From Pythium myriotylum (lineage: Eukaryota > Oomycota > Peronosporomycetes > Pythiales > Pythiaceae), in NCBI GenBank assembly GCA_023091665.1, contig JALJCQ010000017.1, positions 3,162,001 to 3,226,000 of the forward strand: a DNA stretch of 64,000 nt, in the 5' to 3' direction. Positions 20,847 through 30,583 of this stretch are shown piece after piece (position 1 is the stretch's first letter; each line of letters starts with the position of its first letter). The position numbers were made by a program, and so were the translations under genes. The notes below the pieces were generated by a model. It did not search any database and had not been told where the DNA came from. It saw nothing but the letters and a program-made list of their open reading frames with translations.

Positions 20847-21830
20847 ATGATGGCTCTACGCGACTTCCTCGCCAATGCCAACTGGTTCATGGTCTACTAC
20901 ATCTCGGTCATCCACATTGGCGCCATCGTCGGTCTCAAGCACGCGATCCTCGATGCCAAGTGGACGACGATGCTCTGTGCGTTCGTGTTCTACTACTTGA
21001 CGGGTCTAGGTATCACGGCTGGCGCTCATCGTCTCTGGGCCCATCGATCGTACAAGGCCCACGGTATTGTGCGATTCTTCTTGATGCTGTGTAATGCCAT
21101 GGCGAACCAAGGCACGATCTTCCACTGGTGCCGTGACCACCGCGTGCACCACAAGTACTCGGACACGCCATCGGATCCTCATGATTCTGGTCGTGGCTTC
21201 TTCTTCGCTCACATGGGATGGCTTCTCGTCAAGAAGGACAAGCGAGTGCTGGAAGGCGGCGATAAGCTCAACTACGATGACCTTTGGGCCGACTGGACGG
21301 TTGTGCTTCAGGAGAAACTCAACCCGTGGGGGAACCTCTTCATGTGCTTCATCTTCCCCATGGCTGCGACCATGTACGTGAACGGCGAGAACTGGCTCAC
21401 GGCTTTGATGGTCTGCGGCTTCCTGCGCTACGTGCTCGTGCTCCACGCCACCTGGCTCGTCAACAGTGCCGCCCACTTCTACGGATACCGCCCCTACGAC
21501 GAGTCCATCCCGCCGAGCGAGAACTGGTTCGTCTCGACCTTTGCGATCGGCGAGGGCTGGCACAACTGGCACCACAAGTTCCCGTACGACTACGCCACGT
21601 CCGAGTTCGGTGCGATGCAGCAGTTTAACCCAACGAAGCTGACCATCGACGTGTTCGCGATGCTTGGTCTGGTGACGGATCGCAAGCGTGCTGTTCCGAT
21701 CTGGGAGAAGATGAAGGCTGCGAAGCTCAAGGGTAAGGCCGAGAAGGTCGTGGACCCTGAGGGCGACGATCCGGTGCGGGCTTTCGCTGAGCTCAAGGCC
21801 AAGTCCGAGCTCAAGGCCAAGGCTGCATGA
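20847..21830 (+). CDS. delta-9 acyl-CoA desaturase, array copy 2
   Basis: A 327-residue single exon starting MMALRDFLANANWFMVYY. It has the three histidine boxes of acyl-CoA desaturases (HRLWAHR, HRVHHK, HNWHHK). This is the most distinct member of copies 1-4 at the DNA level, with many synonymous changes, yet it shares a block of roughly 150 bp around the third His box (about 21487-21630) with copies 1, 3 and 4, consistent with short-tract conversion. The tail has a repeated ELKAK motif (FAELKAKSELKAKAA). Same strand as the other four copies. The spacer after it (21831-23484) is diverged from, but alignable to, the spacer after copy 3. Confidence 0.93.
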   Translation: MMALRDFLANANWFMVYYISVIHIGAIVGLKHAILDAKWTTMLCAFVFYYLTGLGITAGAHRLWAHRSYKAHGIVRFFLMLCNAMANQGTIFHWCRDHRVHHKYSDTPSDPHDSGRGFFFAHMGWLLVKKDKRVLEGGDKLNYDDLWADWTVVLQEKLNPWGNLFMCFIFPMAATMYVNGENWLTALMVCGFLRYVLVLHATWLVNSAAHFYGYRPYDESIPPSENWFVSTFAIGEGWHNWHHKFPYDYATSEFGAMQQFNPTKLTIDVFAMLGLVTDRKRAVPIWEKMKAAKLKGKAEKVVDPEGDDPVRAFAELKAKSELKAKAA

Positions 21831-23484
21831 GTTAGTTCGGCACGCACGTACATCTCCTGATGATTTCGAGTTTGTTCATCGTTTATGTTGGAGATCGCCT
21901 CCACTACATGAAAGAAAAATACATTTTGGATCCACGTCGTTGGCGTCCCATGAAGATTCACTTTCTGAGTCCCTCATTCCGAGTGGATGATCCCCCAAAC
22001 ATCATTGATATCTCCCGGACAAGGATGGAGAGTCGCCCGTTGACATGGAATGTGTAGTATATTTCTCAGATTCTTGTTGTACAATGACGTCCACGACACG
22101 ACCAGCATGCAGCAGTATGTGAGCCCCCGATGACCGTCGTCTCCTTTTCAAGAGTTTCAATTCCAGCCATCCGCTGGCAAATGGCTCCCTTGTAACTCGA
22201 TTCATCGCACCGAGAAATGCATGTTCCAATTGCTTGAGTCCGCCTCCACGCTTCGAAGAATGAGCTTTGAGACTTCGTGAAGCCGTGCACACACCTTTGG
22301 AGTTGTGACGACTCTCTGTTTCTTCATTCTTCTCATAAACAGACTTTTTCTCGTTCCTTTTTCGAAATCGAAGGGACGTCTTCCTGTAGGAAACGAAGGA
22401 CGAGTTCTGTGTCGTCTTCTTCGCATTGAAGAGCTCTTCTGCGGGGCCATGACATCACCCGCCGTGATGTTTCCGAGAAGATCCACACCACCTATGAAAA
22501 CGAACTCAGCTTGATTTAAAGTGCACCCAGAACTTCGACATCACCCACCAATCCTGCTACTCTTACGCACCATCTGGTAAAGTCCCTACTACGATTCGTC
22601 ACTGCAGCAGACCTTCTCCTCGTTCACAAAAATGCGTGGAATTCTTGAAATGCTAGTTTTACTCCTTTCGTCGAGATCTCGACTCACTTGCAGCGACCAC
22701 ATGGCACGAAGGAGCAAGCCGTAGCTCTCTCCACGAAGAGCACCTATATCACTAAAGTATCTAAATCAACTTAGCTCGTTGAGCTCACGATATATTATCA
22801 CTATCATCAAACTTTGGCGGTGGCTCACAGGAAAACCCAGGGGCAGGAGCTGCGGCGACTGTTGAGGTTGGCAACCTCTGAAGCCGTCTCCATCCTCTGG
22901 GATGCAGACGTGAGCCACGCGTCTTCATGGATTACGACAATCAAGCAAACCACCACGGACTCATCGTCGGACTCAGAGGGGCTGGACCTCTTCAGTTCAA
23001 CGCTCTCGAGGTCATTGGCGGCTGAGGTTTCCGTCTTTCGGCCGACACGTTGAGTCCATTGGCAGTAGCATGATAATCCTCGCGAGTGGAAATAAAACGA
23101 GTGTAACCCTACTTTTACGGTAAATGACGTATATATTTCAGTTTATGCGACGATAAATAGTTTTTACACCTTCCCAATCATGATTCTATGGTCAGTGTGG
23201 TCAATGGACGAGTGGCTTTCTGGTATCATGCTTGTGGCCTCGTTGTCTTCTCTGATGTCACAATGGCACTGGTACATGGCGTCACCCACACTAACACATC
23301 AGTGCCATCTCACTTACGGCATCCACACCAGTGTCATCTCCTCCTCACCAGACCACCATGAGTAAGGAAGGTCTCAGCTATCGAATCGAATCCGATCCTC
23401 ACGAGTCTTCATTCCTCAACTTGGCGTCTCCCCCTCGAGTCTTCTTCTCTCCACTTTAACTACCGACTCGCACAACTCGCCACC
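21831..23484. other. spacer between desaturase copies 2 and 3
   Basis: No gene seen. The stretch around 22320-22490 aligns to 25130-25310 downstream of copy 3 (shared order: TTCTCGTTCC, CGAAG..CGAGTTCT, CCATGACATCA, AAGATCCACC), showing that the array grew by old duplications that included spacers. TGACATCA at 22450-22457 and TGATGTCA at 23253-23260. Confidence 0.6.
23332..23484 (+). promoter_or_regulatory. proximal promoter/leader block of desaturase 3
   Basis: Counterpart of 20694-20846, with very few differences seen. Copies 2 and 3 are therefore likely to share expression control, while copies 4 and 5 share a different upstream block. Confidence 0.6.
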
Positions 23485-24468
23485 ATGATGGCTCTACGCG
23501 ACTTCCTCGCCAATGTCAAGTGGTTCATGGTCTACTACATCACGGTCATCCACATTGGCGCCATCGTCGGTCTCAAGCACGCGATCCTCGATGCCAAGTG
23601 GTCCACGCTCGCGCTCGCGTTTGTCTTCTACTACTTGACGGGTCTCGGCATCACAGCTGGTGCCCACCGTCTCTGGTCCCATCGTTCCTACAAGGCCCAC
23701 GGCATCGTGCGATTCTTCCTCATGCTCTGCAGCGCCATGGCGAACCAAGGCACGATTTTCCACTGGGTGCGTGACCACCGCGTGCACCACAAGTACTCGG
23801 ACACGCCCTCGGACCCGCACAACTCGGGCCGTGGCTTCTTCTTCGCGCACATGGGCTGGCTTCTCGTCAAGAAGGACAAGCGCGTCTACGAGGCCGGTGC
23901 CAAGCTCAACTACGACGACCTCTGGGCTGACTGGACCGTCGTGATCCAGCACAAGCTCAACCCGTGGGGTAACCTCTTCATGTGCTTCGCCTTCCCGATG
24001 CTCGCGACCATGGCGATCAACGGTGAGACCTGGTGGAACGCACTCTTCATCGGCGGCTTCCTGCGCTACGTGCTCGTGCTCCACGCCACCTGGCTCGTCA
24101 ACAGCGCCGCACACTTCTATGGCTACCGCCCCTACGACGAGTCCATCCCGCCGAGCGAGAACTGGTTCGTCTCGACCTTTGCGATCGGCGAGGGCTGGCA
24201 CAACTGGCACCACAAGTTCCCGTACGACTACGCCACGTCCGAGTTCGGTGCGATGCAGCAGTTTAACCCGACCAAGCTCACGATCGATCTGCTGGCGATG
24301 CTTGGTCTGGTGACGGACCGCAAGCGTGCCGTGCCGATCTGGGAGAAGATGAAGGCTGCGAAGCTCAAGGGCAAGGCGGAGAAGGTCGTGGATCCGGATG
24401 GAGATGATCCGGTGCGTGCCTTCTCGGAGCTCAAGGCCAAGTCCGAGCTCAAGGCCAAAGTTGCGTAA
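23485..24468 (+). CDS. delta-9 acyl-CoA desaturase, array copy 3
   Basis: A 327-residue single exon, MMALRDFLANVKWFMVYY start, with histidine boxes HRLWSHR, HRVHHK and HNWHHK. A clear mosaic: the first ~100 bp and promoter match copy 2; a middle part resembles copy 1; from 23683 onward it matches copy 4 (offset 2279 bp); and the second half matches copy 1. It ends KSELKAKVA. Functional assignment as for copy 1; all motifs are intact and nothing suggests loss of function. The recombinant structure means paralogue-specific roles cannot be inferred from the catalytic half. Confidence 0.93.
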   Translation: MMALRDFLANVKWFMVYYITVIHIGAIVGLKHAILDAKWSTLALAFVFYYLTGLGITAGAHRLWSHRSYKAHGIVRFFLMLCSAMANQGTIFHWVRDHRVHHKYSDTPSDPHNSGRGFFFAHMGWLLVKKDKRVYEAGAKLNYDDLWADWTVVIQHKLNPWGNLFMCFAFPMLATMAINGETWWNALFIGGFLRYVLVLHATWLVNSAAHFYGYRPYDESIPPSENWFVSTFAIGEGWHNWHHKFPYDYATSEFGAMQQFNPTKLTIDLLAMLGLVTDRKRAVPIWEKMKAAKLKGKAEKVVDPDGDDPVRAFSELKAKSELKAKVA

Positions 24469-27400
24469 CTGAGTCATTGTGCAGTTCTCTTGACTGTCCG
24501 CTTCATTCAGAGTTGATGGCCTCGCCACCTACATCAAAGAGTTATATCTTTTAAAATCGCATCTCCAACTTGATACGATTATACCAATCGTTTTCGACTC
24601 GCACAGAAACAGAGAGACTCACCTGAATGCGTTCAAGCCGTCGTGTGCATCTTTCGACTATTCGAGTTCGTCCATTGTCTACGTTGCGCCAATGGAAGAA
24701 AACACTCGTTTTGAAAGTGCATCTCTCAGCTTCTTGATACGCACAGGGGCTTACCTTCACTTGGCCCGTGGGTCATCATACCAGTCATTGTCAATCTACA
24801 GCGTGGCCCCATCCAAACGACGCCAGCTTCCATCACCATGACCATCATCACTAGTCCAGGAACAGCGAGTCTCACCCCAGATGTGCTCATCCCCACACAA
24901 TGTATGAGCCACTTCACATACAACTTCTCAAGTCGATTTCTTCTTGTCCACTGGCAATTCCGACAGCAAGCAGCGACCGATAGCCGCCATCTCCTCGTTG
25001 AAGAATATGTTCAAATGACTTTTTCGCTCTCTTCTTCCTTGGGGAGGCTGACTCGGTCCCCATCCTAGTATCAATGAAAAGTACGCATCCTTGAAGCTGC
25101 GTCCTCGATCCTCATTCCTTCTTCGGCTCCATTAGACTCGCCATGCGACTGTTTTCTCGTTCCTTCTTCAGAGTTGAAGCCACGTCGTCCTGCAGGCAAC
25201 GAAGGGCGAGTTCTCGGCCTTCTTCTCCACCATCACTCGCCTCATCAAGAGCCATGACATCATGCGCCGTGACGTTTCGACAAGATCCACCTCATTCGTA
25301 AACTACCTCGGCAAATAAATTCCCTCGCAGACAACCACCGCCCGAGAACGTGAAAGGAATTTATTTGGGTCGTATATTACGGTAAGTTACCGCGGTGGTG
25401 TTTTGACATGATGATGTTTTGTTCCAACGTTGGCGGACGTCACGGGCCTGTCTCTGGCTACGCGGGCAACTTACGTTGCGCGTATGTTGCGTGACGCATC
25501 CTTTCGTCATTCGACCGACAGGCAAAGAAGCTCCATTCGAGCCGTGACATCATAATCCTCGCGCTGTTCCTCGCCGTTCTTCGAACGATTCGGATGCGCC
25601 GCCCAGTGGCTGAGCGAGGGTCGCTCTCCGTCCGTACGGGGCACGTGGGTCCGTCCTCGCAGCCATCGAGGGAACCCAGTTCGGCTCGGATTTGCATGGT
25701 CATTCCTCAAAATCCCAGCTTCTCGACGAGATCCAAGCCCCGACCAAGCTCGTTGTCGTCACCATGATGTCGCTTCGGACGTTCGTGAGGCAGGCCAACT
25801 GGTTCATGGTCTACTACGTCACGGTGATCCATATTGGCGCGGCTGTGGGACTCAAGCACGCGCTCGTCGACGCCAAGTGGTCGACACTGCTCTGGGGTCT
25901 TGTCTTCTACTACTTCTCGGCGCTTGGGATCACGGCAGGAGCGCATCGGCTCTGGTCCCACCGTTCCTACAAGGCCCACGGCATCGTGCGATTCTTCCTC
26001 ATGCTCTGCAGCGCCATGGCGAACCAAGGCACGATTTTCCACTGGGTGCGTGACCACCGCGTGCACCACAAGTACTCGGACACGCCCTCGGACCCGCACA
26101 ACTCGGGCCGTGGCTTCTTCTTCGCGCACATGGGCTGGCTTCTCGTCAAGAAGGACAAGCGCGTCTACGAGGCCGGTGCCAAGCTCAACTACGACGACCT
26201 CTGGGCTGACTGGACCGTCGTGATCCAGCACAAGCTCAACCCGTGGGGTAACCTCTTCATGTGCTTCGCCTTCCCGATGCTCGCGACCATGGCGATCAAC
26301 GGTGAGACCTGGTGGAACGCACTCTTCATCGGCGGCTTCCTGCGCTACGTGCTCGTGCTCCACGCCACCTGGCTCGTCAACAGCGCCGCACACTTCTATG
26401 GCTACCGCCCCTACGACGAGTCCATCCCGCCGAGCGAGAACTGGTTCGTCTCGACCTTTGCGATCGGCGAGGGCTGGCACAACTGGCACCACAAGTTCCC
26501 GTACGACTACGCCACGTCCGAGTTCGGTGCGATGCAGCAGTTTAACCCGACCAAGCTCACGATCGATCTGCTGGCGATGCTTGGTCTGGTGACGGACCGC
26601 AAGCGTGCCGTGCCGATCTGGGAGAAGATGAAGGCTGCGAAGCTCAAGGGTAAGACCGAGAAGGTCGTGGATCCGGATGGAGATGATCCGGTGCGTGCCT
26701 TCTCGGAGCTCAAGGCCAAGTCCGAGCTCAAGGCCAAAGTTGCGTAACTGAGTCATTGTGCAGTTCTCTTGACTGTCCGCTTCATTCAGAGTTGATGGCC
26801 TCGCCACCTACATCAAAGAGTTATATCTTTTAAAATCGCATCTCCAACTTGATACGATTATACCAATCGTTTTCGACTCGCACAGAAACAGAGAGACTCA
26901 CCTGAATGCGTTCAAGCCGTCGTGTGCATCTTTCGACTATTCGAGTTCGTCCATTGTCTACGTTGCGCCAATGGAAGAAAACACTCGTTTTGAAAGTGCA
27001 TCTCTCAGCTTCTTGATACGCACAGGGGCTTACCTTCACTTGGCCCGTGGGTCATCATACCAGTCATTGTCAATCTACAGCGTGGCCCCATCCAAACGAC
27101 GCCAGCTTCCATCACCATGACCATCATCACTAGTCCAGGAACAGCGAGTCTCACCCCAGATGTGCTCATCCCCACACAATGTATGAGCCACTTCACATAC
27201 AACTTCTCAAGTCGATTTCTTCTTGTCCACTGGCAATTCCGACAGCAAGCAGCGACCGATAGCCGCCATCTCCTCGTTGAAGAATATGTTCAAATGACTT
27301 TTTCGCTCTCTTCTTCCTTGGGGAGGCTGACTCGGTCCCCATCCTAGTATCAATGAAAAGTACGCATCCTTGAAGCTGCGTCCTCGATCCTCATTCCTTC

Positions 27401-28377
27401 TTCGGCTCCATTAGACTCGCCATGCGACTGTTTTCTCGTTCCTTCTTCAGAGTTGAAGCCACGTCGTCCTGCAGGCAACGAAGGGCGAGTTCTCGGCCTT
27501 CTTCTCCACCATCACTCGCCTCATCAAGAGCCATGACATCATGCGCCGTGACGTTTCGACAAGATCCACCTCATTCGTAAACTACCTCGGCAAATAAATT
27601 CCCTCGCAGACAACCACCGCCCGAGAACGTGAAAGGAATTTATTTGGGTCGTATATTACGGTAAGTTACCGCGGTGGTGTTTTGACATGATGATGTTTTG
27701 TTCCAACGTTGGCGGACGTCACGGGCCTGTCTCTGGCTACGCGGGCAACTTACGTTGCGCGTATGTTGCGTGACGCATCCTTTCGTCATTCGACCGACAG
27801 GCAAAGAAGCTCCATTCGAGCCGTGACATCATAATCCTCGCGCTGTTCCTCGCCGTTCTTCGAACGATTCGGATGCGCCGCCCAGTGGCTGAGCGAGGGT
27901 CGCTCTCCGTCCGTACGGGGCACGTGGGTCCGTCCTCGCAGCCATCGAGGGAACCCAGTTCGGCTCGGATTTGCATGGTCATTCCTCAAAATCCCAGCTT
28001 CTCGACGAGATCCAAGCCCCGACCAAGCTCGTTGTCGTCACCATGATGTCGCTTCGGACGTTCGTGAGGCAGGCCAACTGGTTCATGGTCTACTACGTCA
28101 CGGTGATCCATATTGGCGCGGCTGTGGGACTCAAGCACGCGCTCGTCGACGCCAAGTGGTCGACACTGCTCTGGGGTCTTGTCTTCTACTACTTCTCGGC
28201 GCTTGGGATCACGGCAGGAGCGCATCGGCTCTGGTCCCACCGTTCCTACAAGGCCCACGGCATCGTGCGATTCTTCCTCATGCTCTGCAGCGCCATGGCG
28301 AACCAAGGCACGATTTTCCACTGGGTGCGTGACCACCGCGTGCACCACAAGTACTCGGACACGCCCTCGGACCCGCA
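23683..28377. repeat. 2279-bp near-perfect tandem duplication
   Basis: Sequence from 23683 recurs 2279 bp downstream (unit 1: 23683-25961; unit 2: 25962-28240, with identity continuing to 28377). Each unit runs from the first His box of one desaturase through the spacer to the same point in the next, as expected from unequal crossing-over between adjacent genes. The only differences I noticed are near 24370/26649, where copy 4 reads KGKTEK and copy 3 KGKAEK. Very recent. Confidence 0.9.
25764..26747 (+). CDS. delta-9 acyl-CoA desaturase, array copy 4
   Basis: A 327-residue single exon, MMSLRTFVRQANWFMVYY start (ACCATGATG). The frame is open 24 codons further upstream, but alignment with the paralogues supports this start. 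The first ~200 bp and the whole upstream spacer match copy 5; the rest matches copy 3 apart from a few changes (KGKTEK segment). Histidine boxes HRLWSHR, HRVHHK and HNWHHK are intact. It is a chimera created by the 2279-bp duplication: N-terminus of the copy-5 type joined to the catalytic body of the copy-1/3 type. Confidence 0.93.
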   Translation: MMSLRTFVRQANWFMVYYVTVIHIGAAVGLKHALVDAKWSTLLWGLVFYYFSALGITAGAHRLWSHRSYKAHGIVRFFLMLCSAMANQGTIFHWVRDHRVHHKYSDTPSDPHNSGRGFFFAHMGWLLVKKDKRVYEAGAKLNYDDLWADWTVVIQHKLNPWGNLFMCFAFPMLATMAINGETWWNALFIGGFLRYVLVLHATWLVNSAAHFYGYRPYDESIPPSENWFVSTFAIGEGWHNWHHKFPYDYATSEFGAMQQFNPTKLTIDLLAMLGLVTDRKRAVPIWEKMKAAKLKGKTEKVVDPDGDDPVRAFSELKAKSELKAKVA

Positions 28378-29011
28378 TGACTCGGGGCGAGGCTTCTTCT
28401 TCTCGCATATGGGGTGGCTGGTGCTCAAGAAAGACCCTCGCGTTGTCGAGGCTGGTCGCAAGCTTAACTACGACGATCTCTGGGCCGACTGGACGGTCGT
28501 GCTGCAGCAGAAGCTCAACCCGTGGGGCAACCTCTTCATGTGCTTCGCCTTCCCAACGTTCGTGACGACGTGGACCACTGGCGAAAGCGCCTGGAACGCA
28601 CTACTTGTGTGCGGCTTTTTCCGATACGTCGCCCTGCTCCATGCGACGTGGCTCGTCAACAGCGCCGCCCACATCTACGGCTACCGTCCTTACGACGAGT
28701 CGCTGCCACCGAGCGAGAACTGGTTCGTCTCGCTCTTCGCAATCGGCGAAGGCTGGCACAACTGGCACCACAAGTTCCCATACGACTACGCGGCCTCCGA
28801 GTTTGGCGTCTCGAAGCAATTCAACCCGACCAAGCTCACCATCGACCTGTGGGCAAAGCTCGGACTCGTAACGGACCGCAAGCGTGCCGTGCCGATCTGG
28901 GAGAAGATGAAGGTCGCACGAGCGAGCAAAGCGAACGCTGAGAAGGTCGTAGACCCCGAGGGCGACGATCCGATTAGAGCCTACTCGGAACTCCGAGCCA
29001 AGGCCATGTAG
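28043..29011 (+). CDS. delta-9 acyl-CoA desaturase, array copy 5
   Basis: A 322-residue single exon. Up to 28377 it matches copy 4; beyond that it is the most divergent body of the array (FFFSHMGWLVLKKDPRVVEA, TTWTTGESAWNAL, AASEFGVSKQFNPTKL), ending ELRAKAM like copy 1. All three histidine boxes are kept (HRLWSHR, HRVHHK, HNWHHK). Its divergence suggests it is the oldest separate lineage in the array; the differing loop residues could affect chain-length preference, which is inference. Last gene of the array. Confidence 0.93.
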   Translation: MMSLRTFVRQANWFMVYYVTVIHIGAAVGLKHALVDAKWSTLLWGLVFYYFSALGITAGAHRLWSHRSYKAHGIVRFFLMLCSAMANQGTIFHWVRDHRVHHKYSDTPSDPHDSGRGFFFSHMGWLVLKKDPRVVEAGRKLNYDDLWADWTVVLQQKLNPWGNLFMCFAFPTFVTTWTTGESAWNALLVCGFFRYVALLHATWLVNSAAHIYGYRPYDESLPPSENWFVSLFAIGEGWHNWHHKFPYDYAASEFGVSKQFNPTKLTIDLWAKLGLVTDRKRAVPIWEKMKVARASKANAEKVVDPEGDDPIRAYSELRAKAM

Positions 29012-29301
29012 TAGGGCGATCGATAGTCCAGCCTGCACTCAACTCCATAACTACCATTAAATTCTTACCTCTCTACGTGAACTTCACGCACCATGTGCTC
29101 CTTGCTCACTCACGTCGGGTGCTTTTCCGTGCGAGAAAGTGTCATTCACGTCCAACTGCGCTGTCTAAATACATTTCAGGCTATCTTTGCCAACAGCCTA
29201 ATATGAACTGATGAATCGCCTGATCCTCACGCCACAAGGCATACAAAGCCCGCCTTATCTTTTGGCCCACCGCGTGCGCTGCGTCGATCCATCCGATCCC
29301 C

Positions 29302-30189
29302 ATGGGCGACGCCATCGAGGATTCGGCCGTCAACGACTTTCTTCTCATCCTCGAGGAACATCGCAAGAACTGCGAGCGACAAGGCAAGTATGTCGAGGCC
29401 GAGACGGCCAAGAACCGACTCGAGGAGCTCAAAGTGCACGAGGAGAATCGCCGTAAGGAGGCTATGCGATCACGGCAGATCGCGGAACGACTGGGCGTCG
29501 AAGAAGCCCACATGCTCGAGTTCCAGCAGTTTAACCAGGTCTGGGATCGCAAGATGGAAGAGTACGAGCAGAATGTCGAAGAGCTGGTGGTGAACATGCG
29601 CGAGAAGCACAAGAGCGAGCTGCTCGAGTTCCAAAAGAAGCTGCTCGAGAAGCAGCAGAAACCCAAGTTCTCCAAAGACCTGCTCAACCTGCGACGCATC
29701 GAGGAGCACTTGGCGAGGCAGAAAGAGTACGTGCAACTGATGAATTTACAAATCGCGCACCTGTAATTTTGCGTCGTTCGTGCGTTTAGCTACAATGAGG
29801 CCCACAAGATCAAGCTCAAGGCCGACGCGTTGGAGGCGTGGGAGCTCGAAAAGGGGAAAAACCAGAAGCAGCAGGAGATGCTCCAGCGAGAAGTCGTGTT
29901 CAAGCAGCGCCAGAGGCAAGATCTCGACGCACTGCTGAAACGCATCCAGTCGGGCCGTGAAGAACAGAAGAAGCAGCGCCAAGTCGACTTGGAACGGTGA
30001 GTACAGTCAGCAGTCATGTTTACAACGTGCTCCACTGCCACGTGAGACTTAGAGTGCCGTGTCTGCAGTCTGCTCCAACGCTACCAGAACGTCAAGGCCG
30101 AGCTGCAGCAGCAGCAGAACCTCGAGCGCATTCGATATGAAAAGTTTTCCCAGCGACCCGGCGGCGTCTCCGGCCAAGCGCGATCGTAG
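29302..30189 (+). CDS. coiled-coil protein, 3 exons
   Basis: Exons 29302-29726, 29790-29996 and 30069-30189 (introns 63 and 72 bp; phases consistent) give 250 residues. It opens MGDAIEDSAVNDFLLILEEH and is almost entirely charged heptad-like helix (EEHRKNCERQGKYVEAETAK, RQIAERLGVEEAH, DYNEAHKIKLKADALEAWEL). No catalytic motif. Its pattern resembles conserved eukaryotic coiled-coil proteins linked to cilia or the cytoskeleton, but I do not recognise a specific family. The splice sites are supported because each junction restores a continuous helix. Confidence 0.8.
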
Positions 30190-30287
30190 CTGTCGTTGCC
30201 AACGGCCAAATAATGTATCTATTCCGCATCTTGTCCCTCGCTGTAGCTCTTGACCAGGCACTTTTTCCGCGTGTGGGGCTGGGCGCG

Positions 30288-30422
30288 TCAGTCCCGTCGC
30301 AGCGACTTGAAGGCCTTCTTGTTCTGCATGACCATGTAGACCATCGGCACGACCACGCCGACGCAGAGGATCACGAGTCCGCTCGCGTACGAGCCCGACA
30401 AGTACGAGATCTCGGGCGTCAT
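30288..30422 (-). CDS. 44-residue single-span membrane microprotein
   Basis: Reading the minus strand, ATG at 30422 opens 44 codons to TGA. The N-terminus MTPEISYLSGSYASG is followed by a hydrophobic span (LVILCVGVVVPMVYMVM) and a basic end (QNKKAFKSLRRD), a type III or tail-anchored layout. Third codon positions are almost all G or C, as in neighbouring true genes. It lies between a plus-strand coiled-coil gene and a plus-strand mitochondrial-type gene starting 160 bp away, so it is divergent from the latter. Function unknown; small ER or mitochondrial subunits have this form. An upstream exon cannot be excluded. Confidence 0.6.
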   Translation of the reverse strand: MTPEISYLSGSYASGLVILCVGVVVPMVYMVMQNKKAFKSLRRD

Positions 30423-30583
30423 CTTCTCTTTGCCTTCCTTCTCTCTCTTCTCGTGTGGTTACACGTAACCCCCTCCTTTCCGTTCCCGTATTTCTATCTT
30501 CTCATTGTATCATGTTACGCAAATACGGTATTCTCGAATCCTGTGGTGGCATCCTCGCGACCATCATCATCATCATCTCATCC

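Noticed and set aside
19147..28408. Long minus-strand frames (up to 366 codons) opposite each desaturase
   Set aside because: Exact antisense shadows of GC3-rich desaturase codons; translations are Arg/Glu/Val-rich without domains.
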